From: Anaerolineae bacterium
GTDB lineage: Bacteria > Chloroflexota > Anaerolineae > Aggregatilineales > Phototrophicaceae
Direction: 5' to 3'
DNA: 53,137 nt
Assembly (NCBI GenBank): GCA_012270545.1
Contig: JAAXID010000088.1
Coordinates: 1 to 53,137, forward strand
Made by a program: the position numbers and the translations under genes. Under the pieces are notes generated by a model. The model had not been told where the DNA came from. It searched no databases and saw nothing but the letters and a program-made list of their open reading frames with translations. Positions 42,799 through 51,656 of the stretch are shown one piece after another (position 1 is the first letter of the stretch; every line of letters starts with the position of its first letter).

Positions 42799-43022
42799 GG
42801 CTTGTCCGTTACTGCGAATATTACACGGAGATAGCTGGGACAATGCCGAAACAATACGCAAACGGTGAGCATTCCGTTCAGAAGGCAACACATAACTACA
42901 GAAACAATCAAGTTTAGCTCCGCTTCCCTAGCTCGCTTGGGAAGGGGCCGCACCGCGTAGACACTGGCGGTCGGGGATGGGGTAGAAAAAGCGCGATAGC
43001 ATGACCCAGTAGCGGACAAGCC
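42799..43022. mobile_element. MITE-like element with inverted terminal repeats
   Basis: A 224-base noncoding stretch is bounded by 16-base inverted ends (GGCTTGTCCGTTACTG at 42799-42814; CAGTAGCGGACAAGCC at 43007-43022; one mismatch). CTACAA stands directly outside both ends, as a 6-base target duplication would. Inside lie a REP-like palindrome (42924-42984, TTCCC and GGGAA arms) and an inverted CAGTGTCTACGCG copy (42954-42966). No protein gene of its own is seen. A partial match to the left end recurs near 44232, so part of the flank may belong to a wider repeat. Confidence 0.55.
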
Positions 43023-43039
43023 CTACAACAACACCGGGG

Positions 43040-44137
43040 CTACATATCCAGCACGCCGTCAGCCAAACCGGCCGGCAGCGCGGCCGGTTGCTCCAGCGTG
43101 CTCTTGATTTCGATATGGCGTCCCTGCTCCGACGATTCTTCCAGCGCCAGCATAACCTCCAGAACGTGAAGAGCGAGAGCGCCGCTGGCGCGATGCGGGC
43201 GCCCCGACTGGATGGCGTAAGCCATATCAGCGACGCCAGCGCCACGCCCGATATTGGTGCTATGCGTCAGCGGGATATCGACCCACTCGCGCGTCCCGCC
43301 TTTGACCACGGATACTTCGCCATCAAAGCGATTCGGGTCAGGTACGCTGAGCGAACCCTCGCTGCCGTGAATCTCGATCAAGGGCAGGTTGTGTCCCCAG
43401 ACGTCAAAGCTCATGATAATCGTAGCGATGGCGCCACTTTCAAATTCGAGTGTGCCGGCGACATGCGTATTGACCTCGACCGGCAGTCGCTGACCCATAA
43501 GCGCTTTGCTGGTGGCGACGCGCTCGGTGAAGGTCATCCGCGCGGAACCGGCGGCGCGCGCGACCGGCCCCATTAGATTGACCAGCGCCGTTACATAATA
43601 GGGACCTATATCGAGCATTGGTCCGCCGCCCTTGAGATAGTAAAAGCCGGCGTTGGGATGCCAGCTTTCGTGGCCATGCGAGAGCCAGGTCGCGGTGGCG
43701 GCAATGGGCGTGCCGATAACGCCGTCATCGATCGCCTTGCGCGCAGTTTGCCCGCCGCCACCGAGGAAGGTATCGGGCGCGCAACCCATGCGTACCCCGG
43801 CCGCCACCGCCGCCTTGATGACCGCCTCACCATCAGCGAGATTCACCGCCAACGGTTTTTCGACATAAGCGTGCTTGCCCGCTTCGATGATCTGTAGCGA
43901 GACCTCAGCATGGGCGGCCGGGAGGGTCAAGTTGACGACGATATCGATGTCATCGCGCGCCAACAGGTCATCCACGCTGTAGGCGGTCAGCCCGTGTTCG
44001 GCGGCGAAAGCCTGTGCCCGGTCCTCCAGAATATCCGCGCAAGCGGTCAACTTGATCATCTCAAATGGCGCGCAACCCTGGATATAAGCCGGCGCGATAT
44101 TGCCCGTGCCGATGATGCCAACGTTTAGTGATTGCAT
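43040..44137 (-). CDS. Gfo/Idh/MocA-family oxidoreductase, tandem copy B
   Basis: A 365-residue dehydrogenase. It starts at ATG 44137 with AAGGAG upstream. The Rossmann motif is GIIGTGNIAPAYI (residues 7-19), the lysine motif is VEKPLAV, the regular form that copy A has changed to EKALAV, and the C-terminal domain has LDIGPYYVTALVNLMG. The high similarity to 41617-42714 across the whole length indicates a recent tandem duplication, separated by the MITE-like element. As a ThuB-like partner of ThuA it probably oxidises or reduces a keto-sugar or disaccharide derivative. Confidence 0.9.
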   Translation of the reverse strand: MQSLNVGIIGTGNIAPAYIQGCAPFEMIKLTACADILEDRAQAFAAEHGLTAYSVDDLLARDDIDIVVNLTLPAAHAEVSLQIIEAGKHAYVEKPLAVNLADGEAVIKAAVAAGVRMGCAPDTFLGGGGQTARKAIDDGVIGTPIAATATWLSHGHESWHPNAGFYYLKGGGPMLDIGPYYVTALVNLMGPVARAAGSARMTFTERVATSKALMGQRLPVEVNTHVAGTLEFESGAIATIIMSFDVWGHNLPLIEIHGSEGSLSVPDPNRFDGEVSVVKGGTREWVDIPLTHSTNIGRGAGVADMAYAIQSGRPHRASGALALHVLEVMLALEESSEQGRHIEIKSTLEQPAALPAGLADGVLDM

Positions 44138-44184
44138 AGGAACTCCTTGGCAAGCAATGTTTGCGCAAGTGAGCGAATCACAGT

Positions 44185-44260
44185 GTCGCCCCTACCGCTG
44201 GTTCTACGATTACGGGCAACCTGATAGCTCACCCCTACAAACCTTTGTCCTTAGTTGGCG
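44185..44260. repeat. Degenerate CTAC-type repeats
   Basis: GTGTCGCCCCTACC and CTCACCCCTACAAACCTTTG lie between copy B and ThuA. The second resembles the outer end of the MITE-like element (CCCCTACAAGGCTTGTCC). No gene is seen here. Confidence 0.45.
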
Positions 44261-44276
44261 TCTCGCATAGTAGCGT

Positions 44277-44993
<717 letters not shown>

Positions 44994-45100
44994 CAGCTTC
45001 CTCTCGCCACAGAATGTTCCGAACGCAGGAGATTATGCCCGCTTCAGGCACGATTTACAATTGATTTCTTGCAGTGTGCGGCGGGTGAAACCAGATCGGA

Positions 45101-45682
45101 TTAAGCCTCCACGAAGCGCACCCGCTGGTAGACTTCGCTCAGTGGTATCTCGCAGTCAAGCGCCGGAACAAGCAGGTTGGCGTCCATCCCGGAATATTCG
45201 CGATACTGCCAGTCGTCGCCGGAGCGCGTGTGCGCTTCAATCAGCGGTTTGTCCTGCGCAACGAGGAAGCATCCAACGAGAGACGAGATTTGCAGGTACT
45301 GCTCCAACTTCTGATTGCGATCCCGTGTTTCGGTCGAAGGCGATAGGATTTCAAAGAGTAGCGTGGGATTCTCCAGCGAAGCTTGTGGAGCGTCGGCGCG
45401 GACTCTCTGTTCGCCGCATACAACTATCACATCGGGGTAAGTGTATGTTCCATCCGGGTTGACCAGTACACCGATTTCAATGGCGTACACCTCGCATCCC
45501 TTGCTGTGCAGTTTATCCTCAAGTGCGAAGGCAAGGTTCAAGTTGATACGATTGTGCGATCTGCTGGCGCCTGTCATTTCAATGACCCTGTTGTTTATCA
45601 GTTCGTTTCTGAATGGCTGTTGGCTTTCCCATTCAAGGAATTCGTCTATGCTCAACAGGCGTTCCGCGATTTCAGTCGCCAT
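45101..45682 (-). CDS. Uma2-family (DUF820) putative restriction-like endonuclease
   Basis: A 193-residue Uma2-type protein of the PD-(D/E)xK nuclease fold. Diagnostic blocks are YTYPDVIVVCGE (catalytic Asp), TLLFEILSPSTETRDRNQKLEQY (catalytic Glu and Lys) and a variable C-terminus. Of several in-frame starts, ATG at 45682 is chosen because GGAG lies about 6 bases before; an ATG directly ahead (45685) is equally possible. Uma2 proteins are abundant, often multi-copy, in Chloroflexota and cyanobacteria, and no cellular role is established. It is divergently placed from the ThuA unit. Confidence 0.82.
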   Translation of the reverse strand: MATEIAERLLSIDEFLEWESQQPFRNELINNRVIEMTGASRSHNRINLNLAFALEDKLHSKGCEVYAIEIGVLVNPDGTYTYPDVIVVCGEQRVRADAPQASLENPTLLFEILSPSTETRDRNQKLEQYLQISSLVGCFLVAQDKPLIEAHTRSGDDWQYREYSGMDANLLVPALDCEIPLSEVYQRVRFVEA

Positions 45683-45750
45683 CATCCGCTCCAACGGCAT
45701 ATGCTGTGTCCACAAGCATACCATATCTCCGCGAGTAAAGTCGGTTTCGC

Positions 45751-46641
45751 TTACAAGCGCGCCTCAATCCCCGCCATCGCTTCCAGCGCCTTGATGATGC
45801 TATGGTTGCCATCGCCACCCAGCCCCTGCGCCTGCAACGTCCGATACAGATTGAAGCAGAGCGCCGTCGCGATCACCGGTATGCCCATCTCATCGGCCGC
45901 GCCGAGCACCAGTCGCAGGTCTTTCTGCTGCAAATCAATCGAGAAGCCCGGCGCCCAATAATCATTGATAACTTGTGGACCGCGGTTCGCCAGCATCCAG
46001 CTGCCGGCCGCGCCACCGGTCACCGCCTGCAGCATCTTGTCCAGATCGACGCCGCCCGCCTGCGCGAATAGCAGCGCTTCGCTCGCCGCCAGCATATTGA
46101 CGACGCAGAGGATCTGATTCGACAGCTTGACCGTCTGTCCCGCGCCCGCTTCGCCGACATGGGTGATGGTGCTGCCCATCGCCTCGAAACAGGGCATGGC
46201 GCGCGCGACGTCGGCTTCGCTGCCGCCGATCATGATGCTGAGCGTGCCGTTGGCCGCGCCCTCGCTGCCGCCGCTGATCGGCGCGTCAAGCATGGCGACG
46301 CCCTTCGCCTTGAGCTGCTCGCCGATTTTGACGGTGTTGACCGGATTGATCGTGCTCATATCGATCACCAGATCGCCAGCGGAGGCGCCATGAATCACGC
46401 CATCTTCGCCCAGGACAACCGCCTCGACATCGGGCGTATCGCTGACGCAGATGATGGTGATGTCGCTGGCTTCCGCCACCGCGCGGGGCGAATCAGCGCC
46501 CCCCGCTCCCCGCTCCACAAAGGGGGCCATGCGCCCCGCGGTGCGGTTCCAGACCGTGACCTCGAAGCCGGCTTTCATCAAGTTGTCGACCATGCCGCGT
46601 CCCATAATGCCCAGGCCGATGAATCCAATCTTTTCGCTCAT
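45751..46641 (-). CDS. 3-hydroxyacid dehydrogenase, GarR/tartronate-semialdehyde-reductase type
   Basis: A 296-residue beta-hydroxyacid dehydrogenase. The start is ATG at 46641 (MSEKIGFIGLGIMGRGM) because AAGGAC lies upstream; the longer reading adds an unrelated polar tail. The NAD motif GLGIMGRGM is at residues 9-17, the substrate signature DAPISGGSEGAANGTLS near 118-134, and the catalytic Lys in GQTVKLSNQILC. This combination (SGGxxGA, SIMIGG, VKLSNQ) is typical of tartronate semialdehyde reductase (GarR/GlxR). It would feed glycerate from sugar-acid or glyoxylate breakdown. It is a distant relative of 22142-23032. Confidence 0.9.
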   Translation of the reverse strand: MSEKIGFIGLGIMGRGMVDNLMKAGFEVTVWNRTAGRMAPFVERGAGGADSPRAVAEASDITIICVSDTPDVEAVVLGEDGVIHGASAGDLVIDMSTINPVNTVKIGEQLKAKGVAMLDAPISGGSEGAANGTLSIMIGGSEADVARAMPCFEAMGSTITHVGEAGAGQTVKLSNQILCVVNMLAASEALLFAQAGGVDLDKMLQAVTGGAAGSWMLANRGPQVINDYWAPGFSIDLQQKDLRLVLGAADEMGIPVIATALCFNLYRTLQAQGLGGDGNHSIIKALEAMAGIEARL

Positions 46642-46834
46642 GTTGGATAGTCCTTGTTTGTTTGTATTCGTCCGAGTGGATGCGGACAATGGTAGCGTGA
46701 AAGCGGGGCGGGGTACAGGTTGGGGAGGGTCTGGAGCAAATGTTCTATTGAGTTTTTTGGAGAAACTGATTACGCTGAGATTACAAGTATTGTTATCGTC
46801 CGCAAGCTAAAGTTAGTTTAGGTGGAGGTGAATC

Positions 46835-47011
46835 ATGCCCGAATTAGGCGCGATTGAACTGATGATCATGGTGGTGTATCTGTTCGTCTTGCTGATCCCG
46901 CTGGCCGTGCTTTACTTCATCATCCGCCAGGCGGTGCTATCCGCCCTGCGCAAGTTTCATCGCGAGCTTGATGAGGCCGGCGGCAAGAAAAAGCTGAATG
47001 CCGTAATTTGA
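46835..47011 (+). CDS. Small membrane protein with one hydrophobic helix (58 residues)
   Basis: ATG at 46835 follows a strong GGAGGTG ribosome site. The product begins MPELGAIELMIMVVYLFVLL, continues hydrophobic to about residue 30, then has a charged amphipathic tail (RQAVLSALRKFHRELDEAGG and a lysine-rich end). One membrane helix with a cytoplasmic tail is predicted. The start recalls TatA-like proteins but the hinge Phe-Gly is missing, so I do not assign it. It stands alone between genes on both strands. A promoter-like sequence just after it serves the coiled-coil gene. Confidence 0.6.
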   Translation: MPELGAIELMIMVVYLFVLLIPLAVLYFIIRQAVLSALRKFHRELDEAGGKKKLNAVI

Positions 47012-47040
47012 TTGAAGCTGTCATCGTGTGATAATATGAT
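47012..47040 (+). promoter_or_regulatory. Probable promoter of the expanded coiled-coil gene
   Basis: TTGAAG (47012-47017), a 17-base spacer and TATGAT (47035-47040) lie 30 bases before the ATG at 47071. Confidence 0.45.
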
Positions 47041-47070
47041 TGTGGCAGCATTCACCAGAAAGCACATCCT

Positions 47071-47409
47071 ATGCTCACTGATGACATCCGACTTGAGCGG
47101 ATAGAAAAAGAATACCAAACCTTGCGTGGAACGCAGGATAAGTTGATGGACGGCATGAACGGGCTGGGCGAGGCTTTCCGCCGATTGTCCGAGGCCGTTT
47201 TGACGAACCGCGAGGCGATTGAAGCGAACCGCGAAGCCATTGAAGCGAACCGGGTTGCGATTGAGACGAATCGTCAGGCGATTGAAGCGAATCGTGAGGA
47301 GATATTAGCGAATCGCCGGGCAATCGCGGAAAACAGCCAGATGCTCGCCGATATTATGGAGCATCTGCAAGTGCCCAAGAAGCGGACGGGTTTCGTCGGG
47401 ACTGACTAG
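47071..47409 (+). CDS. Repeat-expanded coiled-coil protein (NREAIEA units)
   Basis: A 112-residue, almost wholly helical protein. The N-terminal module (DIRLERIEKEYQTLRGTQDK) is followed by about six seven-residue units of the type N-R-(E/V/Q)-A-I-E-A (NREAIEA, NREAIEA, NRVAIET, NRQAIEA, NREEILA, NRRAIAE). The end is MLADIMEHLQVPKKRTGFV. The heptad period matches a parallel or self-assembling coiled coil. The DNA repeats underlying the units suggest slippage-driven expansion. It is a longer version of 39516-39752. The function is unknown. It ends 8 bases from the end of the convergent indolepyruvate oxidoreductase gene. Confidence 0.8.
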   Translation: MLTDDIRLERIEKEYQTLRGTQDKLMDGMNGLGEAFRRLSEAVLTNREAIEANREAIEANRVAIETNRQAIEANREEILANRRAIAENSQMLADIMEHLQVPKKRTGFVGTD

Positions 47410-47417
47410 AGTTCGTT

Positions 47418-50400
47418 CTACTCGCCCGGCGCGTCAAAACCCAACTCCCGCACCGCCTCCCAAAAGCGCTCCACGTTGCCCAGCTTGACTTCATCATAGC
47501 CGCGAATCATATCGGGCAGCGCCGCCAGCTTCGTTACTCGCGTATGGTTCTCGGCGTTCAAGTCTTCCAGCGCGGCAAATACCAGCCGCCGATATTGCCG
47601 GATCAGGTCGCGCTCAGTCCGCCGCACACGATCGTAGCCGAAGAGATCAAAGCCTGTCCCACGTAGGAAGCGCAGCTGACGCAGCCCGCGATAGACCAGA
47701 TCAAACCAGCGCCCAACCTTGATCTTGCGCTTGAGTCCAAGCGCTTTCAGAATCGGCGGCTGCAAATGATAGCGCATCTTCGCGCGCGCGCCGAATTGCT
47801 CCGAAATCGCGGCTCTTACTTCGCGCTTCAGGCTCAAGCGCGCCACTTCGTACTCGTCCTTGTAAGCCATCAGCTTGAACAGATAACGCGCGAAGGCTTC
47901 GCTCAAATCCGTCGCCCCCGGGCAGACGGCTTGCTCCGCCGCCCAAATCCGCTTCACATCGGCGACGTAGCGCCGTGCGTAGGCTTCATTCTGGTACGCA
48001 ATCAATTCCGGCACGCGAATCTCAAGAAGTCGTTTCAGTTCGCCGCTCGCCGCCACAGAATCGATGAGCCGTTGCGCGGCCGCTGAGGGCTCAGCCACCG
48101 TCGCGACAGCGCCCGCCCGCTCAATTTCAAGGCTCTCCACCCAGGTCGGCTCGGCGATGGCCAAGCGCCCGGCGCGGAAGGCCTGCTGATTGTCCTCGAC
48201 TTTCACGCCATTCAGTTCGATTGCGCGTTCGATGGCGGCCGCCGACATTGGCAGCGTACCGGCTTGGTAGGCGGCGCCGATGACGATCATATTCGCCATC
48301 ATGTGATCGTGAAACAGCGCCTCCGCCAAACCGATGGCGTCGAAGAAAACATTATCACCTGCCAGCGTTTGGCGATTGATTAGCTCCAGCAAATGATCGG
48401 CCTCGGGGTATTCGACCGTTGTATCGCGTACCATGGCGCCGGTCGGCACTTTGCTGGTGCTGACGATGGCGACGCTGCGCTGCGGATGGGCGCGGATGAG
48501 ATTCTTACTCTCCGTCGCCGTCAGCACATCAAAGACGAGAAAGGCGTCGGCCGCGCTCGCCCCGATCTTGGGCGCGATGTCGATCGGCTCTGCGGTGATC
48601 TTCAAGTTGGAGACCACCGGTCCGCCTTTTTGGCTCAGTCCGGTTTGGTCCAGCGAGCGCACGTGAAAGCCATCCAGGGCCGCCGCCGTGCCCAGCACCT
48701 GATTCGAGGTGACCACGCCGGTGCCGCCAATGCCCATGAACAAGATATTGGCATTCCCGCTGCCGCGGCGCCGCGGCTCGACGATTTCGCGCTCCACTCG
48801 AAAGCTCTGCTTTGTTTCAGTGGCGGGCAATTCTGCTGGAATCACACTCATGAAGGCCGGACAATTGCCTTCGAGGCAGGTGTAATCCTTGTTGCAGGAC
48901 GACTGATGGATCTGCGTCTTGCGGCCGAACTCGGTCTCGACTGGCTGCACACTCAGGCAATTCGACACTGAGCCACAATCGCCGCAGCCTTCGCAGACCG
49001 CCTCGTTGATGACGATGCGAAGCGCAGGGTCGGGGTCGTAGCCCCGCCGGCGTTTGCGCCGCAAGTTGGCCGCGCATTCCTGGTCATAAACCAGCGCGGT
49101 GACGCCGGGACTATCGCGAAGGAGCAGCTGCGCTTCGTCAAGGCGGTCGCGCTCCCAGACTTCCGCCCCCGGCGCCCAAGACGCGTCGGGCGGAAACTTC
49201 TCCGGATCAGCTGAGACGACAATCGTCTTCTTGACCCCTTCGGCGTAGAGCAGGTGGGTCAGTTCAGGCACGGGCATCAAGCCGTCAGCCGCTTGCCCGC
49301 CGGTCATCGCCACCGCTGAATTGTAGAGGATCTTGAACGTCATGTTGGCGCCGGCGGCGGTCGCTTGCCTTATCGATAGCGAGCCGCTATGGGCGAAGGT
49401 GCCATCGCCGATATTCTGGAATATGTGGTCGATATCGGTGAAGGTCTCGGCGCCGACCCAATTGGCGCCTTCGCCACCCATTTGCGTGACGCCGCCCGTA
49501 TTGCGGTCCATTAAAATCGCCAGCGTGTGGCAGCCGATGCCGGCGGCCGCCATCGAGCCTTCCGGCACCTTGGTCGAGCGATTATGCGGGCAGCCCGAGC
49601 AGAAGTAAGGCGAGCGCGCCACGATGGGAATCGTGCCCAAGTCGGGCGCTCTATTGATCTCGCGCAGTCTGCGCTCCAGAAGTGGCGCATCGACGCGCCC
49701 CTTCAGGCGGTGCGCGAGAATCCGCACGATTTCGTCGGCGTCCAATTCATTATCGGCTTTGACCAGTTTGTCGCCCGCCTCATCCTTCTTGCCGATGATA
49801 AGTGGCCTGTGCCCGCTCCCGTAGAGCGCTTCCTTGCAAAACATTTCTATGAAGGCGCGTTTTTCTTCGATAATCAGGATCTCATCAAGGCCGGCGGCGA
49901 ATTCGCGCAGGATATCCGGCTCTAGCGGGAAGATCATACCGAGCTTGAGCAGGCGAATGCCCGCCCGTTCCAGCGCGGCGTCATCCAGTCCGATCTCCAG
50001 CAGCGCCCCGCGCAGGTCGTACCAGGTTTTGCCCGCCGCGATGATGCCGAGCCAGGCGTCGGCGGTTGGGATGGCGATCTCGTTGATGCGATTCGCCCGC
50101 GCGAATGCGATAGCGGCATCCAAGCGCGCGTCGTGGATCTCTTGCTCCTGCTGCAGGCTGTAGGGCGCCAGCAGATCAGGATTCTGCCGCGGGCGCCAGA
50201 GGCTCCCGTTCAGCCTGAATTCGGGTTGGATGATTTCGCTGCGGTCGAGGCCAACTTCAACGCTGCTGTACTCATCGGCCACATCGGTGACGATCTTGAA
50301 ACCCACCCACAGGCCGCTGAAGCGCGACAAGGCGAAACCCAGCAAGCCGAGATCAAGAATCTCCTGCGCGCTGCCTGGGTAAAGGATCGGCATCAGCGCA

Positions 50401-50936
50401 TCGTATAAGGCGACTTCCGAGTGCGAGGGGATGGTTGAGGATTTGCAAGAGGGGTCGTCGCCCGCCAGCGCCAACACGCCGCCGTACTCACCGACGCCGG
50501 CCAGGTTGGCATGCTTGAAAGCATCGCCGCTGCGGTCGACGCCGGGTCCTTTGCCGTACCAAATGCCGCAAACACCGTCGTACTTGGGACCAGGCAGCAG
50601 GTTGACCGTTTGGCTGCCCATGATGGCGGTGGCGGCCAACTCTTCGTTCACGGCCGGGACGAAGCGGATGTGATGCTCATCCAACAATCCTGGTATCCGC
50701 TCCAGCGCAAAATCGAGCGCGCCCAGGGGCGAGCCGCGATAACCGGTGATCAGGCTCGCCGTGTGCAATCCGCGCAGCCGGTCCGCTCGATGCTGATCCA
50801 TCGGTAGCCGCGCCAGCGCCTGAATCCCGCTCATGATCACGCGGCCGCCGGCCGCCGTGTAGCGGTCTTCAAGCGTGAAATCCACGAACTTGGGCGCTGA
50901 AGTCTGCGTTTCGGGCGGCGCCTGTTTTGCTAACAT
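47418..50936 (-). CDS. Fused indolepyruvate ferredoxin oxidoreductase (IorAB-type)
   Basis: A 1172-residue thiamine-diphosphate enzyme that decarboxylates aryl-pyruvates from aromatic amino acids to acyl-CoA, passing electrons to ferredoxin. Domains in order: pyrimidine/alpha part (about 25-400, with YRGSPLGALD), TPP-binding part with FCSGCPHNR near 444 and GDGTFAHSG near 508, a Fe-S segment CEGCGDCGSVSNC near 646-658, then a gamma-type Rossmann-like domain from about 729 (ILFMGIGGTGVV), and a C-terminal extension of about 200 residues. The single-chain form is common in aerobes and Chloroflexota. ATG at 50936; no ferredoxin gene is adjacent. Confidence 0.92.
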   Translation of the reverse strand: MLAKQAPPETQTSAPKFVDFTLEDRYTAAGGRVIMSGIQALARLPMDQHRADRLRGLHTASLITGYRGSPLGALDFALERIPGLLDEHHIRFVPAVNEELAATAIMGSQTVNLLPGPKYDGVCGIWYGKGPGVDRSGDAFKHANLAGVGEYGGVLALAGDDPSCKSSTIPSHSEVALYDALMPILYPGSAQEILDLGLLGFALSRFSGLWVGFKIVTDVADEYSSVEVGLDRSEIIQPEFRLNGSLWRPRQNPDLLAPYSLQQEQEIHDARLDAAIAFARANRINEIAIPTADAWLGIIAAGKTWYDLRGALLEIGLDDAALERAGIRLLKLGMIFPLEPDILREFAAGLDEILIIEEKRAFIEMFCKEALYGSGHRPLIIGKKDEAGDKLVKADNELDADEIVRILAHRLKGRVDAPLLERRLREINRAPDLGTIPIVARSPYFCSGCPHNRSTKVPEGSMAAAGIGCHTLAILMDRNTGGVTQMGGEGANWVGAETFTDIDHIFQNIGDGTFAHSGSLSIRQATAAGANMTFKILYNSAVAMTGGQAADGLMPVPELTHLLYAEGVKKTIVVSADPEKFPPDASWAPGAEVWERDRLDEAQLLLRDSPGVTALVYDQECAANLRRKRRRGYDPDPALRIVINEAVCEGCGDCGSVSNCLSVQPVETEFGRKTQIHQSSCNKDYTCLEGNCPAFMSVIPAELPATETKQSFRVEREIVEPRRRGSGNANILFMGIGGTGVVTSNQVLGTAAALDGFHVRSLDQTGLSQKGGPVVSNLKITAEPIDIAPKIGASAADAFLVFDVLTATESKNLIRAHPQRSVAIVSTSKVPTGAMVRDTTVEYPEADHLLELINRQTLAGDNVFFDAIGLAEALFHDHMMANMIVIGAAYQAGTLPMSAAAIERAIELNGVKVEDNQQAFRAGRLAIAEPTWVESLEIERAGAVATVAEPSAAAQRLIDSVAASGELKRLLEIRVPELIAYQNEAYARRYVADVKRIWAAEQAVCPGATDLSEAFARYLFKLMAYKDEYEVARLSLKREVRAAISEQFGARAKMRYHLQPPILKALGLKRKIKVGRWFDLVYRGLRQLRFLRGTGFDLFGYDRVRRTERDLIRQYRRLVFAALEDLNAENHTRVTKLAALPDMIRGYDEVKLGNVERFWEAVRELGFDAPGE

Positions 50937-51103
50937 GGTTGTCCCAACTGCAGCGACATGTTCCTATGCCTTCACCTTCCTTTATAACAGATTACGCGGT
51001 GGATGGCATAGTTGTTCGCAGATTGTGACTTTCCTTTGAGAATGTTCAGGGGGACGACCGATCACGTCTCCCGACTTCGCAACCTAATAAATGCGAGCGA
51101 CCT

Positions 51104-51130
51104 AATAGGCTGCCCCTGCATGATCACACT
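51104..51130. repeat. Degenerate GTAG-type hairpin
   Basis: GCGACCTAATAGGCTGCC lies between the oxidoreductase start and the CopD-like gene, resembling the hairpin at 30707 (GCGACCCAATGGGCCGCC). No gene in this gap. Confidence 0.45.
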
Positions 51131-51140
51131 AGATTTGCTC

Positions 51141-51656
51141 TTAAATCGCAGTCAACCAGGCGCTCGCCGCCAGGATAGAGAGGGCGAGAATCGCGATGAT
51201 GACTGTGAGTCGTCGTTCGCGCCCCCCCAAGCGCCGCCATTCATCCGCATCATCTCCGCCCCGTTCCCGCAGCAGGCTGGCTCGTTCCAGCGCCGGCGCC
51301 ACGGTGAATTGCAAGAGCAATCCGCAAAGAGCCATGGCGATAATCAGAATATGCTTGAGCAGCAGCGCCTGGCTCCAGCGATTGCTGAAGCGCAGCAGCC
51401 CCTCATAATTGGCGTCGGTCGACATCTGCAACAGACCGGTGACGATCAGCGTTGCCAGCGCCAGATTGCCCACTATCGTGAATCGCTTGCGCAGGCGCCT
51501 CAGTATCTGATTAAGGGCTGGCTGCTCAGCGAGGACCTGATTCAACTCGGGCACGACGAGGAAGGTTATCAACAGAATGCCGCCGATCCAGATTACCGTG
51601 GCGGCGATGTGGAAGAACAGACTCAGCGCCAGGGCCGCTTCCGACACAAAAGTCAC
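51141..51656 (-). CDS. CopD/DUF2269-like integral membrane protein
   Basis: A 171-residue membrane protein with four predicted spans (SEAALALSLFFHIAATVIW; LLITFLVV; LALATLIVTGLLQ; ILIIAMALCGLLLQF) and a last C-terminal span. The chosen start is GTG at 51656, whose TG lies in the TGA stop of the upstream RraA-like gene (GTGA overlap); the next in-frame GTG follows 3 codons later. A longer in-frame reading would come from repeat DNA. The domain resembles the CopD copper-resistance domain, with HxxxxVIWIGG, although the usual periplasmic partner CopC is absent. A role in metal or redox handling is possible but unproven. Confidence 0.72.
   Translation of the reverse strand: MTFVSEAALALSLFFHIAATVIWIGGILLITFLVVPELNQVLAEQPALNQILRRLRKRFTIVGNLALATLIVTGLLQMSTDANYEGLLRFSNRWSQALLLKHILIIAMALCGLLLQFTVAPALERASLLRERGGDDADEWRRLGGRERRLTVIIAILALSILAASAWLTAI

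Noticed and set aside
46835-47011. Assignment of the 58-residue protein as TatA
   Set aside because: The N-terminus is similar, but the conserved Phe-Gly hinge and amphipathic pattern are missing.
47220-47330. Tandem 21-base repeats as a CRISPR or satellite array
   Set aside because: The units keep frame and encode a heptad coiled coil. They are part of a protein gene.
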